A DNA stretch of 64,000 nt from Gnetum montanum (GCA_015680685.1 MNCI01005245.1:241935-305934), one strand, 5' to 3'. Shown: positions 1-10,872, numbered from the stretch's first letter. Numbers and translations are program-made. Notes: generated by a model not told the origin, from the letters alone.

Positions 1-2
1 GC

Positions 3-1411
3 CCTCCCCCGCAGCGGCTGGTTTGGCAGGCGTCTTGCGCGTGGAAAGAAATCGAGGACGCCATGGGGAAAACGCCCACGTACGAACCTGACTGTGCCAT
101 GTTTCAGGAATTCGAGGAGCTCTGGCAGCTGGTGAGTCAATGTGGATGGGATGTTCCTCTACAGCGACTGGTGGGGGACCCAGATCTGGCTGATGACGCT
201 TTCTTCTCCAACTGGGTCAACGACCACACCTTTTTCAAGGGACGGGAAATCTGGGTCACGGAGGAGGCTCTCGCCAGCTGTCTGGGGACCACCATCGCCG
301 GGGAAACCATCCTCCCGTCTACCCACGGCCTCAAGGATGCCGGGATGTTCTTCCGTGGGACCATTCCAAGAACCGTGAGTCGACAGGTGCCTAGATCTGC
401 TCTCCCTCGCCTCTGGGCTTGTGGGGCGGATCTGGTGGAGCGGTATTTCGTCCAGTCTGGCAACGGGTCAAAGCTGCAAGGCCTTCATTTCACCTTCCTC
501 CGTTGCCTGAAGACCGGTGGCCAGGTCAACCTCCCCCTCTATTTTAAGGAGGCCCTCAGCCTCAAGCGTCGAGGCAAGCACTCGGGGGTGATTTTGGCTC
601 TTTGGAGGGGGGCGGAGGTGCGGTAGCAGCCCCCCCCTCCGGGGAGCTACCCCCTCGGGTCATCGGGGGGGTCGGGGGGTCCCTGGCCTGGTGGGCTTCA
701 TTTCGGGTGGGGGCGTCGGGTCCCGCGGGCGCGACCCCCCCCGTGTGGCAGGCCGGAACGACTTCCGCCCCCCCAGGGCCCCCTCCTCCGACCACGACCC
801 CCATCTGGAATGAAGAGCAACGGCAAAAGCTGGTCGCGGAGGCCAGGGAGGCGGAAAGGAGGGAGTGGGAGGCAAAGTGGGCGGAGGCCCTCGCCCAGGC
901 CCGCAATGAACTGGAGGCCCAGTTCCAGGCCAGGGAGCAAGAGCGGGCTAGATTCCAAGACCTCATGACGGAGGCGGCCAAGGCCAGGCTCGCCGACGAA
1001 ATCAGAGCCCAGGTGCGGGAGGAGCTTGCGTAGGAGGCGGAGTCCCAGAGGCAGCGCCAGCAGGAGGAGCAGGAGGAACAGGCCCGGCTGCGGGAGGAGG
1101 AAGAGCAGAGACAGCGGCAGCTCGACCGCGCTCATGAGCATAGTGCCCGGCAATGGCTGCGAGGGGGGCGTTGCCCATACCTCATGTTAGGTATTAACAG
1201 CGACTGTTCTTGGGGCCGCCTTCGCCGGCACATCCGCCGAACCTCGGCACAGTGCCACCCTGACGCCGGCACTTCCTCCGATGACAGGAACAGAAGGCAA
1301 GCAGCCATGCAGGGCCTCCAGCAGGCTGCCGGTTTCATGGACACGAAGGAGCACCGCAATACCCTGGATCTTCTGCATGAGCTGATCCGGCCGGATTGTG
1401 CCTGTAAATAG
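3..1411 (+). pseudogene. LINE 3' accessory module: N-domain, coiled coil, J-domain-like (copy A)
   Basis: The frame is open from base 3, running from a proline-rich stretch into AWKEIEDAMG, so the ATG at 63 need not be the true start. Residues up to about 605 form a domain conserved between copies (EELWQLV, RLVGDP, DDAFFSNW, LPSTHGLKDA, QVPRSALPRLWA, FVQSGNGSKLQGLHF). A shift near 600-626 moves the frame. There follows a Pro-rich linker (to about 810), a Glu/Arg/Gln/Ala-rich coiled coil (about 810-1130) with a TAG at 1031-1033 in place of a likely CAG, and a C-terminal J-domain-like segment (1154-1411). With only two lesions it is young or was recently functional. The N-terminal domain faintly recalls the plant-transposon-protein domains found with other plant retroelements; that likeness is inference. 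Confidence 0.75.
1154..1411 (+). other. J-domain-like segment of LINE copy A (HPD at 1256-1264)
   Basis: The segment reads CPYLMLGI, then a basic helix RLRRHIRRTSAQ, then CHPDA, then AAMQGLQQAAGFM and EHRNTLDLLHE. This is the order of a DnaJ J-domain: a Tyr-x-x-Leu-Gly helix I, a basic helix II, the invariant HPD loop that stimulates Hsp70 ATPase, a helix III with A/F positions, and a final basic Arg...Asp helix. The length of about 70 residues also fits. Similarity is by eye. The HPD and the spacing are seen directly; the co-chaperone role is inferred from the family. Confidence 0.72.
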
Positions 1412-1629
1412 CTCCCCACCAACCCCTAGTTTCGGGGGGTGCGCTGCTCCCCCATCCCCCCCCCCCCCCCTACCTTCGCTTTTGGGTTTGCTGAGTTTTG
1501 CTGTTTTTCTCGGGGGCCCCCACGCCCCCCCCCCAGTGGGGCCGCCGCTGGTGACCCCGGTTGTAAACTTGTGTATCATAATTTGATCTTTCATAATAGA
1601 ATCCCGAACACTTTCTCAAAAAAAAAAAA

Positions 1630-3205
1630 CATGACTCCACTTTACATTCCTTTCTTCAAATGCAGTCATGTACAAAGATTGCTATGGATTTTGTATCCCG
1701 AAAAAGTGCATTGGAGTGCATTAAAGTAGTAGATCACCTCAAGGATATCATGGCCAATGATAAAGTAGACAAGATAGATAAACTAGAGGTATTGTAATTA
1801 TCATTCAACTAAAATTAGATAGTAATGTATTTTTTTCTTCAAATTTCTGAAATTGTATTTCTGACTAAAACATAGGAAATAGGGCATGCACTTGACCCTC
1901 CATTTCATGGAAGCTGGTGTGAAATAACCAGCAGCTACAATGATTTTGTAGATAGAGGCTGCATCTTTCACACATACTCCTTTCCATCTTCTCTTTATTT
2001 TCTGACTTGAAATGAATTGTCAACCACAAGATTATGATGTAGTAGTTGATGTTAAGGCATATTTGTCTGTATATAATTTTAGATTAATTCTCAATTGCAG
2101 ATTCATTGCTTTGGATGGATTGCAATTTAAGAAAAATTATGCATATATTTCTGTTTTCTGTGAATGGATTAAATTTACATGTACATAAATTCAAGCTTAC
2201 AAATGAAGACTCCTATTTGCAATGGTACTTAATGTACTAGAAAGATGGTTGTAAATATACCCTTATCTTCATACATGCAACTATAAGATTAATGATATAT
2301 TCACGAATTCAAAATTCTGCAATTATGACTTAAAATTATAAAATCTCTTTGAAGAAGCTGTCGATTAAAATGTTAGTGATAGAGATTCTCCTTGACCATT
2401 TTAAGTGAGTATTGAACCCTCGTTTGTCTTTGGTAGGGTACAGTCATAACCAACTGTCCTTATCAATGAAAATCACTAACAAATATTCACCCATCATTTT
2501 ATGATACTTTTAAACATTTTGAAGTAAATATACACCTTTAATTATTTTTCTTAAAATCATTTTCCTTTAAAACTTCTTTTAACCCACCAGTTAACAAGAA
2601 TGGATTGGCATTATATGCCTGAAAGGTAATTTTCTAGACACACTTTAAATAAAATGGATGGGATCCATGTATGTAACTCTTCACATGCCATTCCTTTTCA
2701 TAACTCTTCCATTTATGGTTCTAGATTTGCATGTTCATCCCTGATTAACAAAGAAACAAATTTTAGACTCTTCAGTAATACAATCCTTGCAATTAACTTT
2801 GGCTTCAATTTTATATATTAAACACTACAATTTTTTTTAAAATTAATTTTTACATTTCAAAGTGTTTCCCAAAGTGAAAATGCCAAAAAGAAATGTAGAT
2901 GCCTTTCCCATGTAAAATGGATGTTCCACTCCATCTGAAAAGCTCCACATAACTTTAAGCAAATTAGCTTGCGTATGTTACAAGGTAAATATATCTAACT
3001 AGATGTTTATAAATGCAATTTTCCCCAAGCTAGCTAAAACTGAACATATGCTTCTCTTTCTCATGATTGATATCCAGTTCTTTTAAATAATGAAGCAACA
3101 TCGAAGCACTGGACTAAATCTAATTTATTCAATAAGATTGCTCATACAAAATTACTGTAGATGATGTTTTTATAAAACAACTAAATTGAATGTTAGAATA
3201 CAGAT
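1630..3205. other. AT-rich non-coding sequence
   Basis: AT-rich sequence with stops in all frames. I see no exon, repeat unit or RNA gene. It lies beyond the 3' end of the HisRS pseudogene (minus strand), so it may be former 3' flank now cut off by LINE copy B. Confidence 0.5.
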
Positions 3206-3217
3206 AAATGAAGGATA
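3206..3217. repeat. Left target-site duplication of LINE B
   Basis: AAATGAAGGATA, identical to 8544-8555. A 12-bp perfect direct repeat at the two ends of a poly-A-tailed element is the expected product of target-primed reverse transcription. Confidence 0.85.
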
Positions 3218-3246
3218 GAGCTCATGATGGTACGGTGGAATCACAC

Positions 3247-4200
3247 ATGGGCAAAACAGACAAGGCACACGGAGCAGGCAAGGCAAGTGGAGGACACGGC
3301 CACAATACAAGCGATAGCGCTCCACATGCCAAGGATGGACTGACAGGCTTAAGGGAGACAGGCTGTGAAGATTTCGGAGAGAGGTTCTATGCCGGGGGGG
3401 ACCTTGAAACGTTTAATGGGGCCATTGAAGAACGTTCTTGCTCAAATGGCATCATGCGCCTCCATGTTAGCGGGCCGCCAGCAGAGGGAGTAAGGACCAT
3501 GCAGCGCAGTTTAATAGGGTGTTTCATGTCCTCTAGTGCTCGCCCCCAAATTGACCTGATTCAGCAGTGGGCGAAGGAGAGTTGGGGAGTGGGGATGGTG
3601 GATGTTCGAAGACTATCAAAGGACTTGCTCCTATTTATCTTTTTGACACTACAGGACCGCAACTCAATCCTTCAAGGGGGATCATGGTTTTATGGCACTA
3701 GGGGGCTAGCTCTGACCCCCTGGTGGTTGGGAACACACCACGAACTTGATTTGTTCACTCGTGCCTCGGTATGGGTATGAGTATATGGGATTCCATGGGA
3801 AATGTGGAATCTTGAATTCCTTGAACGTTTTGTGGGGTTCTTCGAGGAGTTCATTACTTTCGACAAAGTTACTCAGACAATGGAGTGGATGGGCTTTGCC
3901 CACTTTTGCGTCTAGAGGACTCTCTCCCCAAAGGACCTCATCAAAGAGGTAGTGCTTGAGCTCCCGAGCTGGGAGGAATGGCTTCAAGCTAAGTTTGAGA
4001 ATTTGGAGGGTGCGTAGCTTAGGGAGAAGGCCTCCCCTCTCTATGGGGGAGGGGGAGGGGGTTGTTCCTTGTGTAGGATGAACGGACACTGTGAATTTGA
4101 TTGTCGATTTCAGGGTGGAGGAGCAAAGTTGTTGCAGGCCGAGGCCTGTAAGTTGAGCAAGGGTGGGGATTGGTTGATTGTTGGATGCAAGGGACAGTTG
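3247..4200 (+). pseudogene. LINE B ORF1: DUF4283-like protein with CCHC knuckle
   Basis: ORF1 of this LINE class is an RNA-binding protein that packages the element transcript. A polar Gly/His-rich N-terminus precedes a DUF4283-like core (MRLHVSGPP, GGSWFYGTRGLALTPW, GIPWEMWNLEFLERFVGFF, GFAHF). A classic C-x2-C-x4-H-x4-C zinc knuckle (CSLCRMNGHCEFDC) lies at 4063-4104 in another frame. Stops occur at 3778, about 3916 and 4014. The ATG at 3208 lies in the target-site duplication, so the ATG at 3247 is preferred. A Pro-rich stretch follows the knuckle (4200-4260), as in copy C. Confidence 0.8.
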
Positions 4201-4601
4201 GTGGGGCCACCACCGCCACCTCCACCCCCACCACCTTCCCTGCCCCCCTCTCCCCTAAGAACCTCCCCACGAGCCTCCCCATGAGCTTCCCCATAGCGGG
4301 TGCAAGCCTCTGGCTCCCCCCTTGCTTCTCTTCCGTTCATCAAGCCAACGGTCCATGGGATTGTGCTCGTCCCCTTGGGCGAATGGGTAAATGCAGTCAA
4401 AGGGAGTACAAAATCTCACAAGCCTATGGAGGTTTGCTCGCCATCAAAGGATTCGGGTTGTAGCATGGTTGTGCAAGAGGGGGCTCGCCTTGGCTGCCCA
4501 TTCGAGAGTTTGATACGGGAGAAACATATGAAACGTATCATTGACCTGGTATTGCAATAGACCCTACAAGAGGTCTACCAGCGTCGCGTGACTGATCATA
4601 C

Positions 4602-5350
4602 ATGAAGCTCTTCACATGGAATTGGAGGGGATAGGGTACACCCTATAAAAAAATATCCTACAACAGATAGTTCATGATGAAGATTGTGACATTGTTTGCC
4701 TGTAGGAGACCAAGCTACTACAGGCGACAGAGGCCTACCATCTCCAATGGAATGGTTGGCTGGTGCAATTATGCCCCTGTGTGGGGCAGGTGGGAGGTCT
4801 GGCAATCCTAGCATGTTTTGACATGCTCCTAGTGGACTCATCGCAATGGGCCTTGACTGTTCACATTCCCTCTCGAGGTCTGTGGCTAACCAATTTCTAT
4901 GGGCCTCAAGTTTGTGAGCAAAGACTTTATGAGTTGGAACGTGTTGCAATGCTAATGTAGGATCACCTTGCTTGGCTAGTAGTTGGGGACTTCAACCAAC
5001 GACTCCACTCTTGGGAAAAGTTTGGTGCCGATTGCCTTCCCCCCCGCCCCCTCCTCTTGGTGCTCAGGAGTTTCAAGATTTCTTGGTGCTCAGGAGTTTC
5101 AAGATTTCTTGGTAGCTCACTCATTGGTTGACCTGGCAATTGAAAATTGCCAATTTACCTAGAGTAATAGGCAGAAAGAGGCCGACCACGTCTCTCGAAT
5201 CAATCAAGTTTGCATCAGTTCGGACCTCCTTCTACGGATGGATGTGCAGGTTATGGGGCAAGAGCGAGTCGCCTCGAATCACTAATCACTAATTTGTTGC
5301 CTTGGGCCTAAACGAACCCGAACCCCCTGACCCTTTCGTTTCGAGGCAAC
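4602..5350 (+). pseudogene. LINE B apurinic-like endonuclease domain
   Basis: N-terminal endonuclease of ORF2, which nicks the target DNA. The start ATG at 4602 reads MKLFTWNWRG, matching the usual start of the plant L1 endonuclease. Later blocks are ETKLLQATEAYHLQWNGWL, GQVGGLAIL, LVDSSQWALTVHIPSRGLWL, TNFYGPQ and VVGDFNQRLHSWEK. The frame shifts several times, and the tract at 5055-5106 is a 26-bp tandem duplication that itself shifts the frame. The domain is dead. Confidence 0.8.
5055..5106 (+). repeat. 26-bp tandem duplication inside the LINE B endonuclease
   Basis: Two identical adjacent 26-bp units starting TCTTGGTGCTCAGGAG. The corresponding place in LINE C (about 21390-21420) has one unit, so this is a private duplication in copy B. 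Because 26 is not a multiple of 3 it breaks the frame. Confidence 0.85.
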
Positions 5351-5589
5351 TTGGCTGCTCAAGCCCTAGTTATGACCATTAGTTGAAGACATTTGGGCAT
5401 ACTACAGACAGGACCAGGGGGATCCCAGGAACTTTCTCAGGGAGGGGCTTCTTCATTTGAAGTGGGCTATCTGATCCTTGCCTGTGGAGGACAAATTCTC
5501 ATTCCAGATGAGTCGTATGACACTCAAGAGCCGGTGGGCCTAGGTGCAGTCCTAACAAGAAGCTAGGGAGGACCTAGAAGAAGAGGAAT

Positions 5590-7140
5590 AGAATCATGGA
5601 TCATATTGGAAGAGGAGACATATTGGAAACAACAATCATGGATCATATAGCTCCGAGAGGGGGACAAGCAAACGAAATTCTTTTTTGTTGCAGCCAAGAC
5701 ACGTGGGTGGAGCCAATGTCACAAGTTGGTGACTACCTGGGGAGAGATAGTCGATGATCCACAAGGCGTGGCCAAAGAGCTAGCACACTACTGGGAGACG
5801 ATCTGGGCAAAGCAACCCATAATGCTTGTGTCTATTTGGGTTCTGCGAGTGTTGAATGAAGAAAATAATATTAGATTGCTAGCCCCATTTTCCTAGCAGG
5901 ACCTAACAGCAATGATTGGAAACATGCCTGGAGGGAAAGCGCTGGGGTTGGATGGTTGGAGTCTCGAATTCTTCAAAACTTTCTTGGATATTGTGGGGCC
6001 CAACATTCTAGATCCCTTCAATCTAATGTTGGCCAAGAAGCAAGTTTGTCAAGAGCTTAATTACTCCCAAATAGTGTGCATTCCCAAACGTGCAAACATG
6101 TCCCTCTCGGAACATCTTCGACCCATTGGGATTTGCAATCTGTTGATCCATATTTTCTCTAAGATGATCATGTGCAGGCTTGCTCCCCTAATGCCCAAAC
6201 TGGTTAATCAAACAAGGTTTGTGTAGGGTCGGACTCTACAGGACTAGGTTCTCCTAATGCAAGAAATTTTCCACTCTCTTCGTCGTTCAAAGTTTCTTGG
6301 GTGGTGCCTCAAATTAGACATCACCAAGGCCTATGATACAATCAGCTGGGAGGCTTTGGCTGTCATTATGAGGCAAAAAGGCTTTGACCCAAGTTTTATT
6401 CAACTTTGCATTCACCTACAATCTTCGGTAGGCTTCTCTTTCGACGTGGGGGGATGGTTATGGAGACTTTCATCCCTAGGTAGGGGGTTATAGTAGAGGG
6501 ACCCACTTTCGTCATTACTTTTTATTATTGGTATGAACCTTCTGCAATCTTATTGCAAAGTGGTAGGCGTCGGGGGCTTGGAAATATCTGGGGTGGAATG
6601 TTTGGTTGAACATTACATTGATGACACGATGCTGCTTAGTCGAGTTGGGGTCCCATAGGCATGCGACATTAACATGGCACTCTCCTGGATGGCTGTCGAG
6701 CTTGGCCTAGTGATTAATCGTGCAAAGTCAACAGCCCATGTTCTCAATGTGGACACTTGGGTGAAAGATTGAGTTTCACAAATCCTGGGCATCCCCTTTG
6801 GAATGATCCAGGACTCATACCTAGGCATCCCTTTGTTCCATTGGGGTCGATGTGTATCCTAGGGGTCAATGTTAGGAAAGCTCGTGACTCATATTGGAAA
6901 TTGGGCAAACCATTTTTTGACTCAAAAGGGGAGGTTGGTGCTGGAGGTAATGACTCACTTTGTGGCTACTGTCGTTATCCCCCCTCCCCCATCCCCCCTT
7001 CCATGCGTGTAGTAATTGAGGGCATAGACAAGCTCATTCATCACTTCATTTGGTTAGGGGGCAGAGGGTGGGTGCAAATTGCACCTGGCCAATTGGGATT
7101 GGATCGTGCTCCCTCAACCTGTGGGGGGATCTAGGAATTT
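5590..7140 (+). pseudogene. LINE B reverse transcriptase domain
   Basis: RVT_1-type reverse transcriptase of ORF2. Visible blocks in order are the linker (about 5640-5750), GKALGLDGWSLEFFKTFLD (fingers), LRPIGICNLLIHIFSKMIMCRLAP, LKLDITKAYDTISWEAL, the QGDPLS-equivalent with two TAG codons near 6494, EHYIDDTMLLSR at the catalytic box, LGIPLFHWGR and KGRLVLE. The catalytic box is YIDD (6614-6625), with both aspartates kept. Many TAG codons stand where LINE D has CAG. It is interrupted throughout. Confidence 0.82.
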
Positions 7141-7660
7141 CAAAATTCAAGGACAAACTGATGCTCAGTTAGCAACAGTTACTACTTTGTTTCACCTGCC
7201 CAACCGGTGAGACAGCTCAATGGATCAAGATCATGAATGCCAAGTATGTGCAGTGGTAGGCGAGAACACATGACTCGAGGCCCTGGCGGACACTCTGCAG
7301 CCATGCACTATAAATGCAAGCACAAGGGTGGTTGGATTTCGAGCCACGCCACCTGCTTTCAGCCAAGTATCCACTGGTGTCAGGGTGGAATCAAATATGT
7401 TAGGAACAGCTACCCGAGAGAATTAAAGTTTTCCTGTGGCTACTGGAGAGTAACACATTGCCGGTACGGATGAATTTATGTAGGCATAGCCTCGATCTTG
7501 ATGACACTTGCCCATTATGCAGAATTATGCCTAAAACCATCCCGCACTTCGCCTTCCAATGTACCTACATGAACGCCACGTGGCATGCAACAGGTTGGCC
7601 TCCCTTGATAACACTAACCGGTGATTCCCGAGCCACATTACTGTTATGGGTGGTGTAAAA
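7141..7660 (+). pseudogene. LINE B zf-RVT zinc-binding region
   Basis: The region after the reverse transcriptase matches the plant zf-RVT domain. The open piece 7458-7658 has the Cys/His pattern CPLCRIMPKTIPHFAFQC (C-x2-C, H, C), followed by ATLLLWVV, the usual end of L1 ORF2 in plants. A poly-C tract with an N (7676-7688) comes next, and the accessory module resumes about 50 residues downstream of its expected start, so the join there is suspect. Confidence 0.75.
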
Positions 7661-7688
7661 AATCCACACTGGTTGCCCCCCCCCCCCN

Positions 7689-8500
7689 AGATGACTTTTT
7701 CTACTCCAACTGGCAAGAGGACCGCACCTTTTATTAGGGTACTGAAGTTATTAGCACAAAATCCACGATTGCCAAGTGTTTGGGGGCCCAAGCGGAGAGC
7801 AAAATCATCCGGCCCACCACTCGTGGGCTACAGGATGCTGACCTATTTTTCATGAGGCCGATGCCATGCACACAGAGTAGACAGGTTCCCAAATTCGCCC
7901 TACCACCTATTCGAGCTCAGGCTGCTGATCTGGTGGACTGATTCTTCGTACAATCTAGAAATGGAACTATCAAGGGCTAAGGGCCTCCAACCCCATGACG
8001 GTGCTGACTATTTCCCTACGGGGGATGTTGGATCATAAGGTTGTACGAGATGAGAAGTTGCACCAAGCGACAACAGAAGCTACGGCCACTACACACGCTA
8101 ATGAGCAACGTGAATGGGAAGCCAAATGGAATGAATCCCTCGCTCTCACATAGGCTGAATTGGAGACCCATTTTCAAGAGTGGGAGTAGGAGTTGATCCG
8201 ACAGCAAGCCTTGCTGACGGAGGCTGCCCAAGCCCAACTAGTGGACAAAATTTACGCTCAAATCTAGGAGGAGCTGCTTCAGGAAGAGGCTACTCACAGA
8301 GAATGCAAAGAGGCTAAGCAGGCACAACAAAAGCAAGAACAAGACAAGGAACGACATAGATAGAGGCAACTAGATTGGGCACACAAACAGAGCACGCGAC
8401 AATGGCTTCGGGATGGATGTAGTCCGTACATCGTCCTGGGCATCATCTGCAATTGCTCATGGGGGAGGCTCCGACGACACAAATTTTGTTTTCTCTCATG
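7689..8500 (+). pseudogene. LINE accessory module, copy B (truncated)
   Basis: After the poly-C/N join the N-domain resumes at a decayed DDAFFSNW and continues through CLGAQAESKII, TRGLQDADLFF and QSRQVPKFALPPIRAQAADLVD. It then reaches a coiled coil rich in Glu/Gln (about 8030-8390) and the first third of the J-domain-like segment (RQWLRDGCSPYIVLGI...WGRLRRH). The HPD loop and beyond are deleted; sequence passes straight into the 3' untranslated tail at about 8495. Several stops and frameshifts are present. Confidence 0.75.
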
Positions 8501-8543
8501 TATTTTAATTTCCAGTAATATAATCTCGAACATTCTCTTTAAA

Positions 8544-8555
8544 AAATGAAGGATA
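8544..8555. repeat. Right target-site duplication of LINE B
   Basis: Second copy of AAATGAAGGATA, directly after and partly overlapping the A-run of LINE B. It pairs with 3206-3217. Confidence 0.85.
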
Positions 8556-8572
8556 ATTAAAGAATTTGGAAG

Positions 8573-8710
8573 TCAAGATAAATTGGCGAAAAGAACATCA
8601 CACTCTTCCATAGTTGAAATATTTTTTATACGCACCACATCACACTTCCACTCATCACCAACAACAACCATCAATCTCTTAACATTGAGCTTTTCAACAT
8701 GTTTAAAAAC
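8573..8710 (-). pseudogene. Histidyl-tRNA synthetase pseudogene, last exon
   Basis: The last coding exon of an organellar-type HisRS on the minus strand. Behind an acceptor (...TTTCAAG at about 8711) it reads VFKHVEKLNVKRLMVVVG, then DEWKCDVVRIKNIS, TMEECDVLFANLS and TGA (8573-8575). This matches the C-terminal anticodon-binding domain, where bacterial-type HisRS enzymes have a 'RLVLVG..E...G.V.VK.L..GE...V' strand pattern. The exon is open and looks little changed. It is assigned to the same gene as the exons at 18.4 and 33.8-35.2 kb because strand, order and family agree. A separate fragment is possible but less likely. Confidence 0.75.
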
Positions 8711-9154
8711 CTTGAAACATGATATCAACCACTTACCATGATGATGCGCAACAATAAACATGTTAGAAACTTGATCAATTACAAAAGAAGAATTCAAGTT
8801 CAAATTCATTCCAAAAATTAATCTATTTAAATAGCCTATTTAAATGCCATGATATACATTGCTATCATAATATGAAACCAAAACTTTTATCACAGAAAAA
8901 AAACCATAGCATGTTAATGTTAGGCCATATGATAGACCATAAACACACAAAATGGTCAACTAGAACTAGCTAAAAAATACCAAAGCTTTGTAAAGGTCTA
9001 GGAACAAAGGGACACAACACAAAAACCTAAAATCACATACCCAGGAAGCCCAAAACCCATCATCACTACTAGAACCCAATCGCCAAAAAACATAGAACCC
9101 ATTTGCTGAAAAAGGACATACAACCAAGAAAAAAGAAAGGCCACAACCCATACA
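8711..9154. other. Non-coding AT-rich stretch, former HisRS intron
   Basis: No exon or repeat recognised. It lies upstream (minus strand) of the terminal HisRS exon and should be intron sequence. A poly-C run at 9155-9177 ends it. Confidence 0.45.
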
Positions 9155-9177
9155 CCCCCCCCCCCCCCCCCCCCCCC

Positions 9178-10135
9178 TTTCTCCAAATTTTACGTAGGAT
9201 ATACCCCACTAAAATAGAAATCATGGATGGACTCCACCCAGCCATGAAACAAAAGGTCCACCAACGACATCCCAATCAATCACCTTGCCACATGCATCAC
9301 CATGCATGGATTCGCCATAAAACACAACTAAAAGAACAAACCTAACATGAAAAGGGGATATCACTTGAATGGGGAACCCTACCCCCCATAGACCCATGAG
9401 AGGATCCTCATGTCCTGCCGATAGCACATCTACTATCAACTCCCTTGAGGGTTCACTAAACCCCCCAAATCAATCTCTAACTGTGTCTGCTTTGAGTGAG
9501 ATGTTGATCCCAATGGTCACCCAACACATCCAGGCTTCAACAAAATTGCGAAGGCGAGACACCCATCCCTCCCGGCACCCCCCCCCCCTCTTCTTAGCAA
9601 TTGACAGCAAAGGCCCTCCCCTCACCAACAAAACACAACTTCCAAGTGGAGGCAGCTCTACCCCCATCAGCTTGTGACCTCCCCCAAGCATTGCCAGTGA
9701 CCTTGACAACATTCAAATAGCATCATTTTCGTCACTTCTTGTGTGTCCTTTGGCTCCCATGCATCAACATTCATGTTTTCCTACTTCAGCATATCCCGTT
9801 CAATAGCTTCTATGACCTTCCTAACAAACCCATCACCCCCTTGTCCTAGTTGGGCCACCCCAGAAGTAACTGGGACCCAAGAGGGACCCGTAGCACCCTA
9901 CCCTTGAAAATCACAGTCTTCCAATAATCGTCTTGTGATTTCTGGCCCAATCCCTTTTGGCTAGGTTTCTTCTACTTAACCTTGCAATCCTTTGTCAGAT
10001 GCCTTGGTTTTCCACAAGTGCCACAGTGCACTTTGGCACCCTCGGTATGGTCACCACATTCTTTTATTCTATGACAACCTTTTCCTCCCTCAAGGGGAGG
10101 ACCAACACTAGGAGGGAGGGCAGCCCCACCCCCCC
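9178..10135 (-). pseudogene. Retroelement fragment with CCHC zinc knuckle
   Basis: On the minus strand, just beyond the N gap, 9972-10080 encodes HCGTCGKPRHLTKDC, a C-x2-C-x4-H-x4-C knuckle with basic flanks (KVKQKKPSQKGL). The remainder down to about 9200 keeps only short frames. It is a Gag or ORF1 remnant of a retroelement I cannot assign. It does not match the ORF1 knuckle region of the LINE family in this window closely enough to call it copy E's 5' part. Confidence 0.5.
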
Positions 10136-10872
10136 NNNNNNNNNNNNNNNNNNNNNNNNNNNNNNNNNNNNNNNNNNNNNNNNNNNNNNNNNNNNNNNNN
10201 NNNNNNNNNNNNNNNNNNNNNNNNNNNNNNNNNNNNNNNNNNNNNNNNNNNNNNNNNNNNNNNNNNNNNNNNNNNNNNNNNNNNNNNNNNNNNNNNNNNN
10301 NNNNNNNNNNNNNNNNNNNNNNNNNNNNNNNNNNNNNNNNNNNNNNNNNNNNNNNNNNNNNNNNNNNNNNNNNNNNNNNNNNNNNNNNNNNNNNNNNNNN
10401 NNNNNNNNNNNNNNNNNNNNNNNNNNNNNNNNNNNNNNNNNNNNNNNNNNNNNNNNNNNNNNNNNNNNNNNNNNNNNNNNNNNNNNNNNNNNNNNNNNNN
10501 NNNNNNNNNNNNNNNNNNNNNNNNNNNNNNNNNNNNNNNNNNNNNNNNNNNNNNNNNNNNNNNNNNNNNNNNNNNNNNNNNNNNNNNNNNNNNNNNNNNN
10601 NNNNNNNNNNNNNNNNNNNNNNNNNNNNNNNNNNNNNNNNNNNNNNNNNNNNNNNNNNNNNNNNNNNNNNNNNNNNNNNNNNNNNNNNNNNNNNNNNNNN
10701 NNNNNNNNNNNNNNNNNNNNNNNNNNNNNNNNNNNNNNNNNNNNNNNNNNNNNNNNNNNNNNNNNNNNNNNNNNNNNNNNNNNNNNNNNNNNNNNNNNNN
10801 NNNNNNNNNNNNNNNNNNNNNNNNNNNNNNNNNNNNNNNNNNNNNNNNNNNNNNNNNNNNNNNNNNNNNNNN
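10136..10872. other. Assembly gap (737 N), flanked by poly-C
   Basis: A run of 737 N with poly-C on both sides. On the minus strand LINE copy E enters it in the middle of its accessory module and a different element comes out. Reading frames that span it have no meaning. Confidence 0.95.

Larger units (their letters stand above)
1..1629 (+). mobile_element. LINE copy A, 3' end only
   Basis: This is the 3' part of an L1-like LINE whose 5' part lies left of the window. It holds the 3' accessory reading frame, then a C-rich 3' untranslated region with poly-C tracts near 1455-1470 and 1523-1535, and ends in an A-run at about 1618-1629. The 3' untranslated tail resembles that of copy B (both have an 'ATAATcTCGAAC'-like block before the A-run). 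It is the best preserved copy of the accessory module and serves as the reference for the others. Confidence 0.8.
3218..8546 (+). mobile_element. LINE copy B, complete insertion with target-site duplication
   Basis: A near-complete L1-like LINE of 5.3 kb flanked by the perfect direct repeat AAATGAAGGATA (3206-3217 and 8544-8555) and ending in a short A-run. In order it carries ORF1 (DUF4283-like plus CCHC), endonuclease, reverse transcriptase, zf-RVT, the N-domain of the accessory module, its coiled coil, and the first part of the J-domain-like segment. All frames are broken. The duplication brackets the accessory module too, so the module moved as part of the LINE. The insertion sits 26 bases beyond the stop of the HisRS pseudogene. 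Confidence 0.85.

Noticed and set aside
562-1153. Long minus-strand frames rich in Leu, Ser and Pro opposite LINE A
   Set aside because: They are antisense shadows of the GC-rich accessory module; no domain is recognisable and the sense strand has conserved homologues.
3208-3246. ATG at 3208 as the start of LINE B ORF1
   Set aside because: It lies in the 12-bp target-site duplication, so it belongs to the host site; the next in-frame ATG is at 3247.
4110-4400. Gly-rich minus-strand frame opposite the ORF1 Pro-rich spacer
   Set aside because: Shadow of a CCACC-rich stretch; the poly-Gly has no other support.
8573-8809. A 78-codon minus-strand gene from 8809
   Set aside because: Only 8573-8710 matches HisRS and a splice acceptor sits at 8711; the upstream part is intron.
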